Assembly: GCF_014698065.1 (NCBI RefSeq)
Contig: NZ_JACJSI010000004.1
Span: 115,746 to 179,745, forward strand
Origin: Nostoc flagelliforme FACHB-838
Lineage (GTDB): Bacteria > Cyanobacteriota > Cyanobacteriia > Cyanobacteriales > Nostocaceae
Direction of reading: 5' to 3'
DNA length: 64,000 nt
Shown here: one piece after another, positions 35,138 through 43,615 of the stretch
How positions within the stretch are numbered: the stretch's first letter is position 1
Layout of the letters: each line of letters begins with the position of its first letter
Translations under genes and position numbers: made by a program
Notes under the pieces: generated by a model
The model's database searches: none
The model's input: the letters and a program-made list of their open reading frames with translations, nothing else
What the model was told of the DNA's origin: nothing

Positions 35138-36367
35138 CTATCCTGGCTTATGATCCAAACGAGTCGCTTGCTCTAGAGCGGCTTTTTCTTTAGCTCGGCG
35201 GACATAAGGTTGTAATTGGGCGCGATCGCAACCTGTTAAAATAATCAGGTTTTCCAGGCTGATCCCCCGCATTAACATTTCTACACGCCAGGTTTGTTGT
35301 GCTTGTGCTATGGCTGGCGTTTGTCCTTGGGGAGTTAACAGTCCCTCACTCCATACTTGCCAACGTGTCTCAAGCTCTGATTCTGAGAGCGGTTTGCCTG
35401 TTTCATTCAAAAACATGGCTGTTTGAGTATCTTTACGACTTTTCAGCCATTTGATTAAGGGATTATTAGTGAAAGAACCGTAGCGTTTGCCCAAAATCCA
35501 CTGATTCACAGGCACTTGGCGGACAAACCCTGGAATTGTGATTTGTAGAAAGTGTCCTTGAGTATCGTAGATTTGATGCGATCGCTCCAAGCTAATTATT
35601 TCCGTGGCAGATAACCCAGCCCCAAATAACAGATAAGCCAAAGCATAATCTCGTATTCCCAATTTCCTGGCTTGTTGCAAAATTTCATGAACTAAACTAG
35701 CAGGCAAATCAGCTACTTCTGTGGTAGTAAAACCTCCTTGTAAGGAGTTTATTGCTGATTCTGCTGAAGATGACATCGCTCCATGTAAAAACAACTCCAC
35801 TAAATTTTCAAGAAAATCATCGCGATCCTCCCAAAGTTCGTGAAATTCACTGGTGAACTCAATTACGGCATACCCCAAGATCATCCCATTCAGCAAACTG
35901 GCTAATTTCTCTGCCGGTAAGTAGGTGTTTAGGTGTCCTTGCTGGATTACAGTAGCTAAATACTGGGCTACATAGCGGTTTGCCTCTGTTACTCCCCTGC
36001 CTAGTGCGCGGCGATTTTCTGCCGGGAATTGGTCGGCTTCACCCACCACAGACCGGACGAACTCTGGCACTCGTTCTAATGTATGTAAAGTGTCACTTGC
36101 ATAATCTTTCAGAGCTTGGTAGACATTGCTGGGAGGCGTTGCTCGCCGCACCAGCGATTCACCTAAATCCTTGAAAGCTGCGGACTCTTCCAGTACAGCC
36201 AAAAGCAGTCCATGCTTATTGCCAAAATTGCGGAATAGCGTCACTTCATTAACTTCGGCTTTTTCAGCAATTTGGCGGGTTGTGGTAGCGCTGACTCCCT
36301 GAGCAGAAAACAACTCAAGTGCAGCTTGAATTAGGCGTTGGCGAGTGGAAATGAGTTGAGATGACAT
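35138..36367 (-). CDS. TetR-family regulator fused to a degenerate tyrosine-recombinase-like domain
   Basis: 409 residues, twice the usual TetR length. Residues 1-60 are a TetR HTH (RQRLIQAALELFSAQGVSATTTRQIAEKAEVNEVTLFRNFGNKHGLL), 60-200 its helical ligand domain. Residues ~224-395 resemble the catalytic core of phage integrases: IRDYALAYLLFGAGLSATEIISLE (where recombinases have T-G-L-R-x-x-E), VRQVPV, and TWRVEMLMRGISLENLIILTGCDRAQLQPY. The first catalytic Arg is Ser253 and the H-x-x-R box is Q-x-x-x-R, while Tyr388 aligns with the nucleophile. So it is probably catalytically dead. The ATG at 36367 is preferred to TTG 36379. It is divergent from a fatty-acid desaturase and two operators lie between them. 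Confidence 0.7.
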   Translation of the reverse strand: MSSQLISTRQRLIQAALELFSAQGVSATTTRQIAEKAEVNEVTLFRNFGNKHGLLLAVLEESAAFKDLGESLVRRATPPSNVYQALKDYASDTLHTLERVPEFVRSVVGEADQFPAENRRALGRGVTEANRYVAQYLATVIQQGHLNTYLPAEKLASLLNGMILGYAVIEFTSEFHELWEDRDDFLENLVELFLHGAMSSSAESAINSLQGGFTTTEVADLPASLVHEILQQARKLGIRDYALAYLLFGAGLSATEIISLERSHQIYDTQGHFLQITIPGFVRQVPVNQWILGKRYGSFTNNPLIKWLKSRKDTQTAMFLNETGKPLSESELETRWQVWSEGLLTPQGQTPAIAQAQQTWRVEMLMRGISLENLIILTGCDRAQLQPYVRRAKEKAALEQATRLDHKPG

Positions 36368-36374
36368 AAAATAA

Positions 36375-36391
36375 TGCAAGTGGCACTTGCA
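36375..36391. promoter_or_regulatory. Probable TetR operator, site 1
   Basis: TGCAAGTGGCACTTGCA, a perfect 17-bp palindrome around a central G, placed 8-24 bp before the regulator's start codon. Its twin is 47 bp away. Position and symmetry fit autorepression by the adjacent TetR protein. Confidence 0.8.
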
Positions 36392-36421
36392 CGGATATCA
36401 GATTTCTGCTAGCATAACAAA

Positions 36422-36438
36422 TGTAAGTGATACTTGCT
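36422..36438. promoter_or_regulatory. Probable TetR operator, site 2
   Basis: TGTAAGTGATACTTGCT matches site 1 at 13 of 17 positions (conserved core AAGTG..ACTTGC). It lies nearer the desaturase, so the regulator likely controls both genes. Confidence 0.7.
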
Positions 36439-36540
36439 TTACTCTACTGTAACGAATTAGTATACAGGGCGGGTAAATCTCTGTGGGATTATACCCAAGA
36501 AAAAGCAAATCGCTTGATCATCCATCAACAGGAATTTTTA

Positions 36541-37397
36541 TGACCGCAAATTTTGGGGCGATCGCTCCTGAGAGAGGCAATTCACCTCAACTCAGGTGGA
36601 TAAATGTGGTATTTTTTGGTGTATTTCATGCTTTAGCACTTCTGGCTCCTTGGTTTTTCTCCTGGCCAGCATTAGGTTTACTAGTGTTTCTGCACTGGTT
36701 ATTCGGGAGCATTGGTATTTGCTTGGGATATCACCGACTACTGAGCCATAAGAGTTTCCAAGTTCCCAAATGGTTAGAGTATGCGATCGCCCTCATCGGA
36801 GCGTTGGCTTTGCAAGGTGGGCCAATTTTTTGGGTAGGTGGACACCGCCAGCATCACGCCCACACAGAAGATATTGACCTAGACCCCTACTCTGCCCAAA
36901 AAGGATTTTGGTGGAGCCATATACTATGGATTTTCTACCCGCGTCCAGAATTTTTTGACTATGACACCTATAAAAAATATGCTCCTGACTTAGCAAGACA
37001 ACCCTTTTATTGCTGGCTGGATCGCTATTTCTTGCTGTTGCAAATACCCTTCGGGTTGCTGCTTTATGCTTTAGGAGGATGGTCTTTTGTCTTCTACGGA
37101 GTGTTTCTCAGGTGTGTCTTGCTTTGGCACTCAACCTGGTTTGTGAACTCAGCATCACATCTGTGGGGTTATCGCACCTTTGATGCTGATGATGGCGCTC
37201 GTAATCTTTGGTGGGTATCCATCGTCACTTATGGAGAAGGATGGCACAATAACCATCATACTTATCCCCACATGGCGAAATCTGGCTTGTCTTGGTGGGA
37301 GATTGATGTTACTTGGTGGAGCATCCAAGTTTTGCAGACTTTGGGTTTAGCCAAAAAAGTTGTCTCGCGTCCCCCTCAAGGTGCAAATAACGGCTAA
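36541..37397 (+). CDS. Acyl-lipid Delta9-type fatty acid desaturase
   Basis: 285 residues. The three His boxes are complete: H65-R-L-L-S-H70, H102-R-Q-H-H106 and H236-N-N-H-H240, which hold the di-iron site. Four hydrophobic stretches fit the membrane-bound DesC/stearoyl-CoA desaturase fold. It introduces the first double bond into membrane lipid acyl chains, using ferredoxin in cyanobacteria. The start is MTANFGAIAPERG (36541), six bases after AGGAA; an upstream TTG would add 19 residues. Divergent TetR-type regulator plus operators suggest lipid- or temperature-responsive control. Confidence 0.92.
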
Positions 37398-37486
37398 ATT
37401 GCAACTAAATTATCATGAATTTGTTATGCCGATTGCTTTTCGTAGTCGGCTTAATAAACTATTACGCATTTTAATTGCATATTTAC

Positions 37487-37909
37487 ATGATGATTAATAC
37501 TTCTAGGTTTCGCCAGACGATTCTGCTAGCTGTCATCACACTCAACCTCATTTCTACTTGGCTACACTACATAGACAATGCACTATTTTTGAGTCGATAT
37601 CCTGGCCCCCAGTGGTTCACTTCTGTTGGAGTAATTAGCACTGTGATTGTGATGACTCCAGTAGGATTGTTGGGATATTGGTTTTACACCAAAAGGATGT
37701 TTTGGTTGGCGTACTTTTTATTAGCCTTATACTCAATCACTAGTATCTCCAGTCCAGCCCATTATCTCTTTCCGATGGTTGCTCCCATGTCTTTGAAAAT
37801 GCATAGCCTAATTTGGCTGGATGGATTTATGGGACTGTTACTGATAGTTTCTTTGCTGTGGTCTAGTCTTGTATTGAAAGAGTGGCGTAGTAAAATATTT
37901 ACAAATTGA
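37487..37909 (+). CDS. Small four-helix membrane protein, unrecognised
   Basis: 140 residues with four hydrophobic segments at about 10-30, 45-65, 72-92 and 110-130. Motifs LNLISTWLHYIDNALF and GLLGYWFYTKRMFWLAYFLLALYS are conspicuous. Begins with tandem ATG codons. It lies 90 bp after the desaturase on the same strand and could be co-expressed with it. Function unknown. Confidence 0.7.
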   Translation: MMINTSRFRQTILLAVITLNLISTWLHYIDNALFLSRYPGPQWFTSVGVISTVIVMTPVGLLGYWFYTKRMFWLAYFLLALYSITSISSPAHYLFPMVAPMSLKMHSLIWLDGFMGLLLIVSLLWSSLVLKEWRSKIFTN

Positions 37910-38029
37910 CATAACATATAATATATTAAGTGAAATTGCCCCCCCATTTTATTAAGTCTAATTAAATAATCTGTTACTAGCTATTTTACGGTAAAATCTA
38001 ACGGTTTAAATCAGCGCAATACACCAAGC

Positions 38030-38863
38030 GTGAAAACTGACAGCATTTTTTACCGCCTTTTTCAAGAACTTCCTAGCATCTTTTTTGAATTAATTGGTAA
38101 TCCACCGCAAACGGCAGAGGATTATAAATTCTCCTCAATCGAAATCAAGCAAACTGCATTCCGTATAGATGGTGTTTTTCTTCCAACACAAGGGGAAGAA
38201 AATCCGATTTTCTTTGTTGAAGTCCAGTTTCAAACCGACACAGAAATTTATTCACGCTTACTTTCAGAAATTTCTTTATACTTACGCCAAAATAAACCTA
38301 AAAATTCTTGGCGAGGAGTAGTTATCTATCCCAATCGCAGTTTAGATACAGCAGATATCAAGAATTACAGTGAATTTTTCACTAGTGGGCGCATCAGCCG
38401 CATTTATCTTAATGAATTAGGTGAAACTGCATTATTACCAGTTGGAATTGCTACGATGAAATTAGTGGTCGATGAAGAGGAGACAGCAATTACATCTGCT
38501 AGGCAGTTAATACACAGAACCCAGCAAGAAATCAACATTGAACCACAACGGCGGCAGTTACTAGAATTGATAGAGACAATTTTGGTTTACAAGTTTCCGA
38601 CAATGAGTCGAGAGGAGATTGAAGGTATGTTTGGGTTAAGTGATTTGAAACAAACACGAGTTTATCAAGAAGGCAAGCAAGAAGGCAAGCAGGAAGGCAA
38701 GCAGGAAGGCAAACAAGAAGGAGCGCGTGAAGAAAAGTTTAGAATGATACCTTTGTTGTTGAGATTGGGATTAAGTTTTGAAGAAACAGCGAAAGAGTTA
38801 GGTTTGAGCCTAGAAGAGATTCAGCAAGAAATGCAAAAACAGCCTCCAAGTCAGGATAAGTAA
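38030..38863 (+). CDS. Rpn-like (DUF2887) nuclease-family protein
   Basis: 277 residues, starting with GTG. KTDSIFYRLFQELPSIFFELIG, IKQTAFRIDGVFLPTQG and FFVEVQFQTDTEIYSRLLSE are the same core as the 15727-16575 protein (D in IDGVF, E-x-Q in VEVQF). Instead of a DUF4351 tail it has a run of four E-G-K-Q units (about 212-230) encoded by near-identical 12-bp repeats, then LSFEETAKELGLSLEEIQQEM. The 12-bp repeats can change length without shifting frame. Family role: putative recombination-promoting nuclease. Confidence 0.85.
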   Translation: MKTDSIFYRLFQELPSIFFELIGNPPQTAEDYKFSSIEIKQTAFRIDGVFLPTQGEENPIFFVEVQFQTDTEIYSRLLSEISLYLRQNKPKNSWRGVVIYPNRSLDTADIKNYSEFFTSGRISRIYLNELGETALLPVGIATMKLVVDEEETAITSARQLIHRTQQEINIEPQRRQLLELIETILVYKFPTMSREEIEGMFGLSDLKQTRVYQEGKQEGKQEGKQEGKQEGAREEKFRMIPLLLRLGLSFEETAKELGLSLEEIQQEMQKQPPSQDK

Positions 38864-38940
38864 CCTATAATTAGCAGCGATCGCAGATACCTCTAAATAT
38901 TCCTGCTATTTTCCATTCCCATTAATTTTTTATTTTTTAT

Positions 38941-39996
38941 ATGATTTCGCTCTCTCCCATTGTCCAAGCTAGACTTTCCCAACCCCTCAAAATTGGCTCG
39001 TTTGAGGTAAAAAGTCGGGTTCTCCAATCCCCTCTCTCTGGGGTGACAGATATGGTGTTTCGTCGTCTTGTGCGTCGCTATGCGCCAGATTCGATGATGT
39101 ATACCGAAATGGTGAATGCTACAGGGTTGCATTATGTCAAGCAGCTACCCATAATCATGGAGGTAGACCCAAATGAGCGCCCAATTAGCATTCAACTATT
39201 TGATTGTCGTCCAGATTTTTTAGCAGAAGCAGCAGTAAAGGCAGTTGCAGAAGGTGCTGATACTGTAGATATTAATATGGGTTGTCCGGTAAATAAAATC
39301 ACTAAAAATGGTGGTGGTTCTTCGTTGTTGCGGCAACCAGAAGTAGCAGAAGCAATTGTGCGGGAAGTGGTAAAAGCTGTTGATGTACCTGTGACAGTAA
39401 AAACCCGTATTGGCTGGAATGATAACGAAATTACTATTCTCGACTTTGCCAAGCGGATGGAAGATGCAGGGGCAAAAATGATCACAGTACACGGACGCAC
39501 CCGCGCCCAAGGATACAATGGCAATGCCCGTTGGGAATGGATTGCGCGTGTGAAAGAAGTGCTTTCTATCCCAGTGATTGGGAATGGAGATATTTTTTCC
39601 GTTGAAGCAGCAGTGAAATGTTTAGAGCAAACTGGCGCTGATGGTGTGATGTGTTCCCGTGGAACTTTGGGTTATCCCTTTTTGGTGGGAGAAATTGATC
39701 ACTTCCTGAAAACTGGGGAGATATTACCGACACCTACACCGATTCAGCGTTTGGAATGTGCAAGAGATCATTTACAAGCCTTATGGGAATATAAAGGTGA
39801 TCGCGGTGTACGTCAAGCCCGTAAGCACATGACTTGGTATGCTAAAGGTTTCGTTGGTGCTGCCGAACTCCGAGGACAGCTAAGTTTAGTTGAAAAAGTA
39901 GATCAAGGTTTGGCAATGATTGACCAAGCAATTGAAAAATTGGCTAATGGTTATGAACTTGAAGAAGAAGTGGATGGTAGTTTAGTGATGCTTTAA
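38941..39996 (+). CDS. tRNA-dihydrouridine synthase (DusB-like)
   Basis: 351 residues. An FMN-dependent TIM barrel: QSPLSGVTDMVFRRLVRR, the catalytic Cys in DINMGCPVNKITKNGGGSSLL, VKTRIGWNDNEI, ITVHGRTRAQGYNGNARWEWI, PVIGNGDIFS and MCSRGTLGYPFLV. The helical C-terminal domain follows (ARKHMTWYAKGF...). It reduces specific uridines in tRNA. The first CRISPR-type repeat begins 89 bp after the stop. Confidence 0.93.
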   Translation: MISLSPIVQARLSQPLKIGSFEVKSRVLQSPLSGVTDMVFRRLVRRYAPDSMMYTEMVNATGLHYVKQLPIIMEVDPNERPISIQLFDCRPDFLAEAAVKAVAEGADTVDINMGCPVNKITKNGGGSSLLRQPEVAEAIVREVVKAVDVPVTVKTRIGWNDNEITILDFAKRMEDAGAKMITVHGRTRAQGYNGNARWEWIARVKEVLSIPVIGNGDIFSVEAAVKCLEQTGADGVMCSRGTLGYPFLVGEIDHFLKTGEILPTPTPIQRLECARDHLQALWEYKGDRGVRQARKHMTWYAKGFVGAAELRGQLSLVEKVDQGLAMIDQAIEKLANGYELEEEVDGSLVML

Positions 39997-40084
39997 AAAA
40001 TAGATTTACCCATAAAACCTATGTCAAATAAAACAATTAAAATTATTATTTTTTATGTAAATAAAGTGAGCGATCGCACAACTT

Positions 40085-40121
40085 GTTTCAATCCCTAATA
40101 GGGATTTTATTGAATTGCAAT
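40085..40121. repeat. Orphan CRISPR repeat
   Basis: A full 37-nt repeat (begins GTTTCAATCCCTAATAGGG, ends TTGAATTGCAAT), identical to those of the main array, but 733 bp away from its first unit. It lies at the leader-distal (old) end if the array is read on the minus strand. Confidence 0.95.
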
Positions 40122-40122
40122 A

Positions 40123-40386
40123 CCTGCTGATATTCCCATTAAATCTAGTGGGTTGCCTGACGCTGATTTATTTGCTTTTTTAGTAAATATTGATGAATCA
40201 ATTGAAGGTGCATGGCAATTGTGGACGCGGTTTGATGCTGAGATGATTAATGCCATGATTGGGCAATTAAACGAGCTACGACGTGACCCACAAGAGCGAA
40301 TGAATGAGTATTTAAAAGCTCGATTTGATGAGTGGAAACAGCAAAATAGAAGTAGTTATTACCAAGCCTTCGGAGGTGATTCATGA
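40123..40386 (+). CDS. Gene fragment abutting the orphan CRISPR repeat, unrecognised
   Basis: The frame is open from a stop inside the repeat: PADIPIKSSGLPDADLFAFL...WQLWTRFDAEMINAMIGQLNEL...KARFDEWKQQNRSSYYQAFGGDS. The only possible start is TTG at 40153. It looks like the C-terminal part of a small helical protein whose N-terminus is missing at the repeat boundary. Possibly phage-derived; no family recognised. Confidence 0.45.
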   Translation, partial: PADIPIKSSGLPDADLFAFLVNIDESIEGAWQLWTRFDAEMINAMIGQLNELRRDPQERMNEYLKARFDEWKQQNRSSYYQAFGGDS

Positions 40387-40483
40387 TTATAATTAGCATA
40401 ATCCTGAGTCGAGGGATTGATTCAATCACAAGCGATCGCTAAGAGTGAAAATTACTTCACCGGTGCGATCGCTTGTGTTTTAG

Positions 40484-40663
40484 CTATCTAGTTCCAATCA
40501 TTCTAGAGAGTACAGATAAGACAATCAGCGCGGCTGCAACGCCAGAGGCAATATCAAGCCAATAACGCTTTCTTGCTTCCTTCAAGTCTTTCCTGAGTCC
40601 TACTAGTTCTTGGCGGATGGCAACAAGTTCATCGATAGATTGAGGCTTTTGGGGATTAGACAT
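40484..40663 (-). CDS. Small single-span membrane protein
   Basis: 59 residues: MSNPQKPQSIDELVAIRQELVGLRKDLKEARKR is helical and charged, followed by a transmembrane segment (YWLDIASGVAAALIVLSVLS). In size and layout it is like phage-encoded or toxin-like small membrane proteins, but no family is recognised. Sits inside the 733-bp block that splits the CRISPR locus. The upstream ATG-less extension to 40711 is less likely. Confidence 0.5.
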   Translation of the reverse strand: MSNPQKPQSIDELVAIRQELVGLRKDLKEARKRYWLDIASGVAAALIVLSVLSRMIGTR

Positions 40664-40755
40664 TGATTTTGCCCTATACGAGTAGATTGATTCACTTCTA
40701 TATCTCCCCAAAAGCCAGACAAACGAACATTGTATTAAATATTACTTAAAACAAC

Positions 40756-40854
40756 ATGGCAACAGAGTTTAGCATTGATTTCAAAGGGCAATCATACCCG
40801 TTCAACAATTTCTCTAAAATTTACTTCCAAGGGCTAGTAGAGTGCCTTAGCAAG
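40756..40854 (+). CDS. Gene fragment cut off by the first array repeat
   Basis: ATG 40756 opens MATEFSIDFKGQSYPFNNFS... and reaches exactly the first base before the CRISPR repeat (33 codons), then reads on artificially through repeats. A truncated N-terminal fragment of a small protein is the likely explanation. Confidence 0.4.
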
Positions 40855-41532
40855 GTTTCAATCCCTAATAGGGATTTTATTGAATTGCAATCGATCGCTG
40901 ATGTTGCAGATAAAGATTGCCTTGCTGTTTCAATCCCTAATAGGGATTTTATTGAATTGCAATGCGCTTTTGGTTGCCGTCGCTGTCTTGGTTTTGATGT
41001 TTCAATCCCTAATAGGGATTTTATTGAATTGCAATAAGGCGACATCAGCTAGGGCAAGCGCACTAGTAGGTTTCAATCCCTAATAGGGATTTTATTGAAT
41101 TGCAATAGGCGTTGACCTCTCCGCAGGGTTGAAAGATAGCGTTTCAATCCCTAATAGGGATTTTATTGAATTGCAATAGCCATTGGACAGAATCAAAGCG
41201 GCAGTGTCGCTATGTTTCAATCCCTAATAGGGATTTTATTGAATTGCAATATACCCAACAGGAAGAGAAGATTGGCATAAAGTTTCAATCCCTAATAGGG
41301 ATTTTATTGAATTGCAATTCAGCGCAGTATTCTGTAATATTACGAAGGCTATCGTTTCAATCCCTAATAGGGATTTTATTGAATTGCAATTTATGATATG
41401 GCGATCGCTAGAATAATTTATTGTTTCAATCCCTAATAGGGATTTTATTGAATTGCAATGGGTTAAGTCTTTGTCTTCGTAGTAAGTATAGACAGGTTTC
41501 AATCCCTAATAGGGATTTTATTGAATTGCAAT
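40855..41532 (-). CRISPR. CRISPR array, 10 repeats and 9 spacers
   Basis: Ten 37-nt repeats start at 40855, 40927, 40999, 41070, 41141, 41214, 41282, 41354, 41423 and 41496, all apparently identical. Spacers are 31-36 nt and unique. The reverse complement of the repeat ends in ATTGAAAC, the classic 3' handle, so crRNA is probably read on the minus strand with the leader at 41533 and beyond. No cas gene lies in the window, so processing must use Cas proteins encoded elsewhere. No spacer matches the window by eye. Confidence 0.97.
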
Positions 41533-41765
41533 GCTGGGGTCTAAAAGCCTTGTTGTATTTGGTTTTCAAGGTCCAGTTGCGCGAATAGGAAAATGATAAC
41601 ACAGGCAATAGTCATAACACAAGATGCAAATCGCTGAAACCCAGTCCCCAAAAGGTGCGCGGATGGTTTAAAAGTGCCATTGCCCTCAAAGTCTTGTATA
41701 GATGGAGCGTACAGCAATTTTTGCCCCTTCTCATTTTGTACACCTACCCATCCGCGCATTTGGCA
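41533..41765 (-). promoter_or_regulatory. Probable CRISPR leader
   Basis: 233 bp between the last repeat and the ald stop. On the minus strand it has a pair of inverted words (GCGCGGATGG near 41749-41758 and CCATCCGCGC near 41658-41668), and TTATGAC ... TTATCAT about 17 bp apart near 41593-41620 as possible -35/-10 boxes. It is non-repetitive and adjoins the GAAAC end of the array, as leaders do. Confidence 0.65.
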
Positions 41766-41832
41766 AGGAAATTAGCCTAATTACCGATCGCTACCTCTAT
41801 TACAATAAGCGATCGCCTAATCCTTGCACGCC

Positions 41833-42924
41833 TTAATTTACCAAATCAGGGAATACCTCTTGCACAGCAGGATGCACTAAGCGATGGTTCTGCACATTCA
41901 CACCCTTAGCTAATGCTGGGTTAACTTCCAGTGCCTTAATTCCCAAATTCGCCAACTGGACGACATAGGGTAATGTACTATTATTGAGTGCCTGGGTTGC
42001 TGTCCAAGGTACTGCTCCTGGCATATTGGGAACGCCATAGTGCACCACGCCCTCTTCAACATACACCGGATTTGTGTGTGATGTCGGGTGCAAAGTTTCT
42101 ATGCAACCACCTTGGTCAACGGCTACATCAACTATTACAGAACCAGGACGCATTTGTTTAACCAATTCACGGGATACTAGTATTGGCGCTCTACGTCCTA
42201 ACACTAACACTGCACCGATGAGTAAATCGGCTTCTTTGACTGCGGCTTCAATATGAGCAGAGTTGCTGTAAAGCAATTCGACTCTAGAGCCAAAAAGGGT
42301 TTCTAAATAAGATAAGCGCTCGACACTCACATCTAAAATCTGGATGATCGCACCCATACCTACGGCAATTTTAGCTGCTTCTGTGCCAACAACACCGCCA
42401 CCTAAAATTACTACTTTACCTGGTTGGACTCCAGGGACACCGCCTAAAAGAACCCCTCTACCGCCTTGCTGACGTTCTAGGAATCTCGCTCCAAATTGTA
42501 CTGCAAGCCGACCAGCAATCACGCTCATGGGCGTGAGCAAGGGTAGCCTATTAGCACCAGGTTGTTCTACAGTTTCGTAAGCGATCGCAGTTGTGCCACA
42601 ATCAATTAAATTCTCTGTCAATTTGCGATCGGCTGCTAAATGTAAATAAGTAAATAATATCTGCCCTTTCTGCAAAAATTTATACTCAGATGTCAGAGGT
42701 TCTTTAACTTTAACAACCAATTCTCGATTCCAAGCCGTTTCTGATGTGGGGACAATCTCGGCTCCAGCACTTCTGTAGTCATCATCTGAAAATCCAGCAC
42801 CATTACCTGCTTGCGTCTGGACGAAGATGCTATGACCATTTTCTCGCAGCACCCGCACACTAGAAGGACTTAAACCTACCCGAAATTCTTGATCCTTACT
42901 TTCCTTGGGAACGCCAATTTCCAT
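41833..42924 (-). CDS. ald: Alanine dehydrogenase
   Basis: 363 residues. MEIGVPKESKDQEFRVGLSP, VVKVKEPLTSEYKFLQKGQILFTYLHLAADR, the NAD-binding VVILGGGVVGTEAAKIAVGMGA and DVAVDQGGCIETLHPTSHTNPVYVEEGVVHYGVPNMPGAVPWTATQALNN are diagnostic. Substrate Arg15/Lys74-type and catalytic His/Asp residues are in place. It interconverts L-alanine and pyruvate with NAD; in heterocystous cyanobacteria it helps use alanine as a nitrogen carrier. Monocistronic. Confidence 0.95.
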   Translation of the reverse strand: MEIGVPKESKDQEFRVGLSPSSVRVLRENGHSIFVQTQAGNGAGFSDDDYRSAGAEIVPTSETAWNRELVVKVKEPLTSEYKFLQKGQILFTYLHLAADRKLTENLIDCGTTAIAYETVEQPGANRLPLLTPMSVIAGRLAVQFGARFLERQQGGRGVLLGGVPGVQPGKVVILGGGVVGTEAAKIAVGMGAIIQILDVSVERLSYLETLFGSRVELLYSNSAHIEAAVKEADLLIGAVLVLGRRAPILVSRELVKQMRPGSVIVDVAVDQGGCIETLHPTSHTNPVYVEEGVVHYGVPNMPGAVPWTATQALNNSTLPYVVQLANLGIKALEVNPALAKGVNVQNHRLVHPAVQEVFPDLVN

Positions 42925-43362
42925 ATATCGCCTCTGATAATTTTTTTGTTTAACTGTAGCCTGCCAATTTCAAGCTTGCTATTTTCGTCTTGCTACTGAC
43001 TTATTACAGATAGCTGTATTAGAGATCGTTAATCTGTGTTCTAAGTTTCTCAATTTAATCTGAGTAGCCCCAAACTCTTGCCCTTGACTATTGGCGCAGT
43101 ATTTATACAATATATAAAGAATAGTAACAATTTATTAAAAGAGTGATTGTATCGCTGCCTACTAGGATGCTTTTGCTGAATTTATTAAGTAATCTTGGCA
43201 TTCAAGCACTGCAATCTGCTTTTAAGCTACTAAGTGTAGGTAAAAATTAAGGGAAAAAGAACGAGTCAATTCCTTTAACCTTTATCGCTTATCCTTACTT
43301 TCACCGACTTCTGCCAGAAGTCTAACATTAAGTCCCGTTTGCCAAAAAAAGGTTTCTTAAAA
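42925..43362. other. Intergenic 438 bp
   Basis: Divergent promoter region of ald and the hli gene. AT-rich; no repeats or recognised operators. Confidence 0.4.
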
Positions 43363-43533
43363 ATGACACAAACACAACCAACAATTACGCCTAAACTAGA
43401 GGAGCCTAAGTTTGGCTTTAACGAATATGCCGAACGCTTGAATGGTCGAGCGGCAATGATTGGCTTCGCTTTAGCGCTAGTGATTGAATATACAACCAAT
43501 CAAGGGGTGCTATCATGGCTAGGTCTGAAGTAG
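43363..43533 (+). CDS. High-light-inducible protein (one-helix chlorophyll-binding)
   Basis: 56 residues. The single transmembrane helix has the chlorophyll-binding motif E-Y-A-E-R-L-N-G-R-A-A-M-I-G-F (E-x-x-N-G-R-x-A-M). HLIPs bind chlorophyll and carotenoids and protect photosystem II assembly under light stress. The start is MTQTQPTITPK (43363); a TTG 24 bp upstream is less plausible. A hairpin terminator follows 54 bp after the stop. Confidence 0.93.
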   Translation: MTQTQPTITPKLEEPKFGFNEYAERLNGRAAMIGFALALVIEYTTNQGVLSWLGLK

Positions 43534-43586
43534 TGCCACCAACAAGCACAGGGTGGAAGTTATAAGCTAGTAATTAAAAGAGTTTC

Positions 43587-43615
43587 AACCAGCTGGAACA
43601 ACCAGTTGGTTTTGA
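43587..43615 (+). terminator. Rho-independent terminator after hli
   Basis: AACCAGCTGG and CCAGTTGGTT form a 10-bp stem (one G-T pair) with a 5-base loop, followed by TTGACTTT. Confidence 0.75.

Noticed and set aside
39192..39524. Two overlapping minus-strand frames inside dusB
   Set aside because: Shadows of a well-supported gene on the other strand.
40756..41502. Several frames across the CRISPR array containing SIPNRDFIELQ or NSIKSLLGIET
   Set aside because: They are translations of the repeats.
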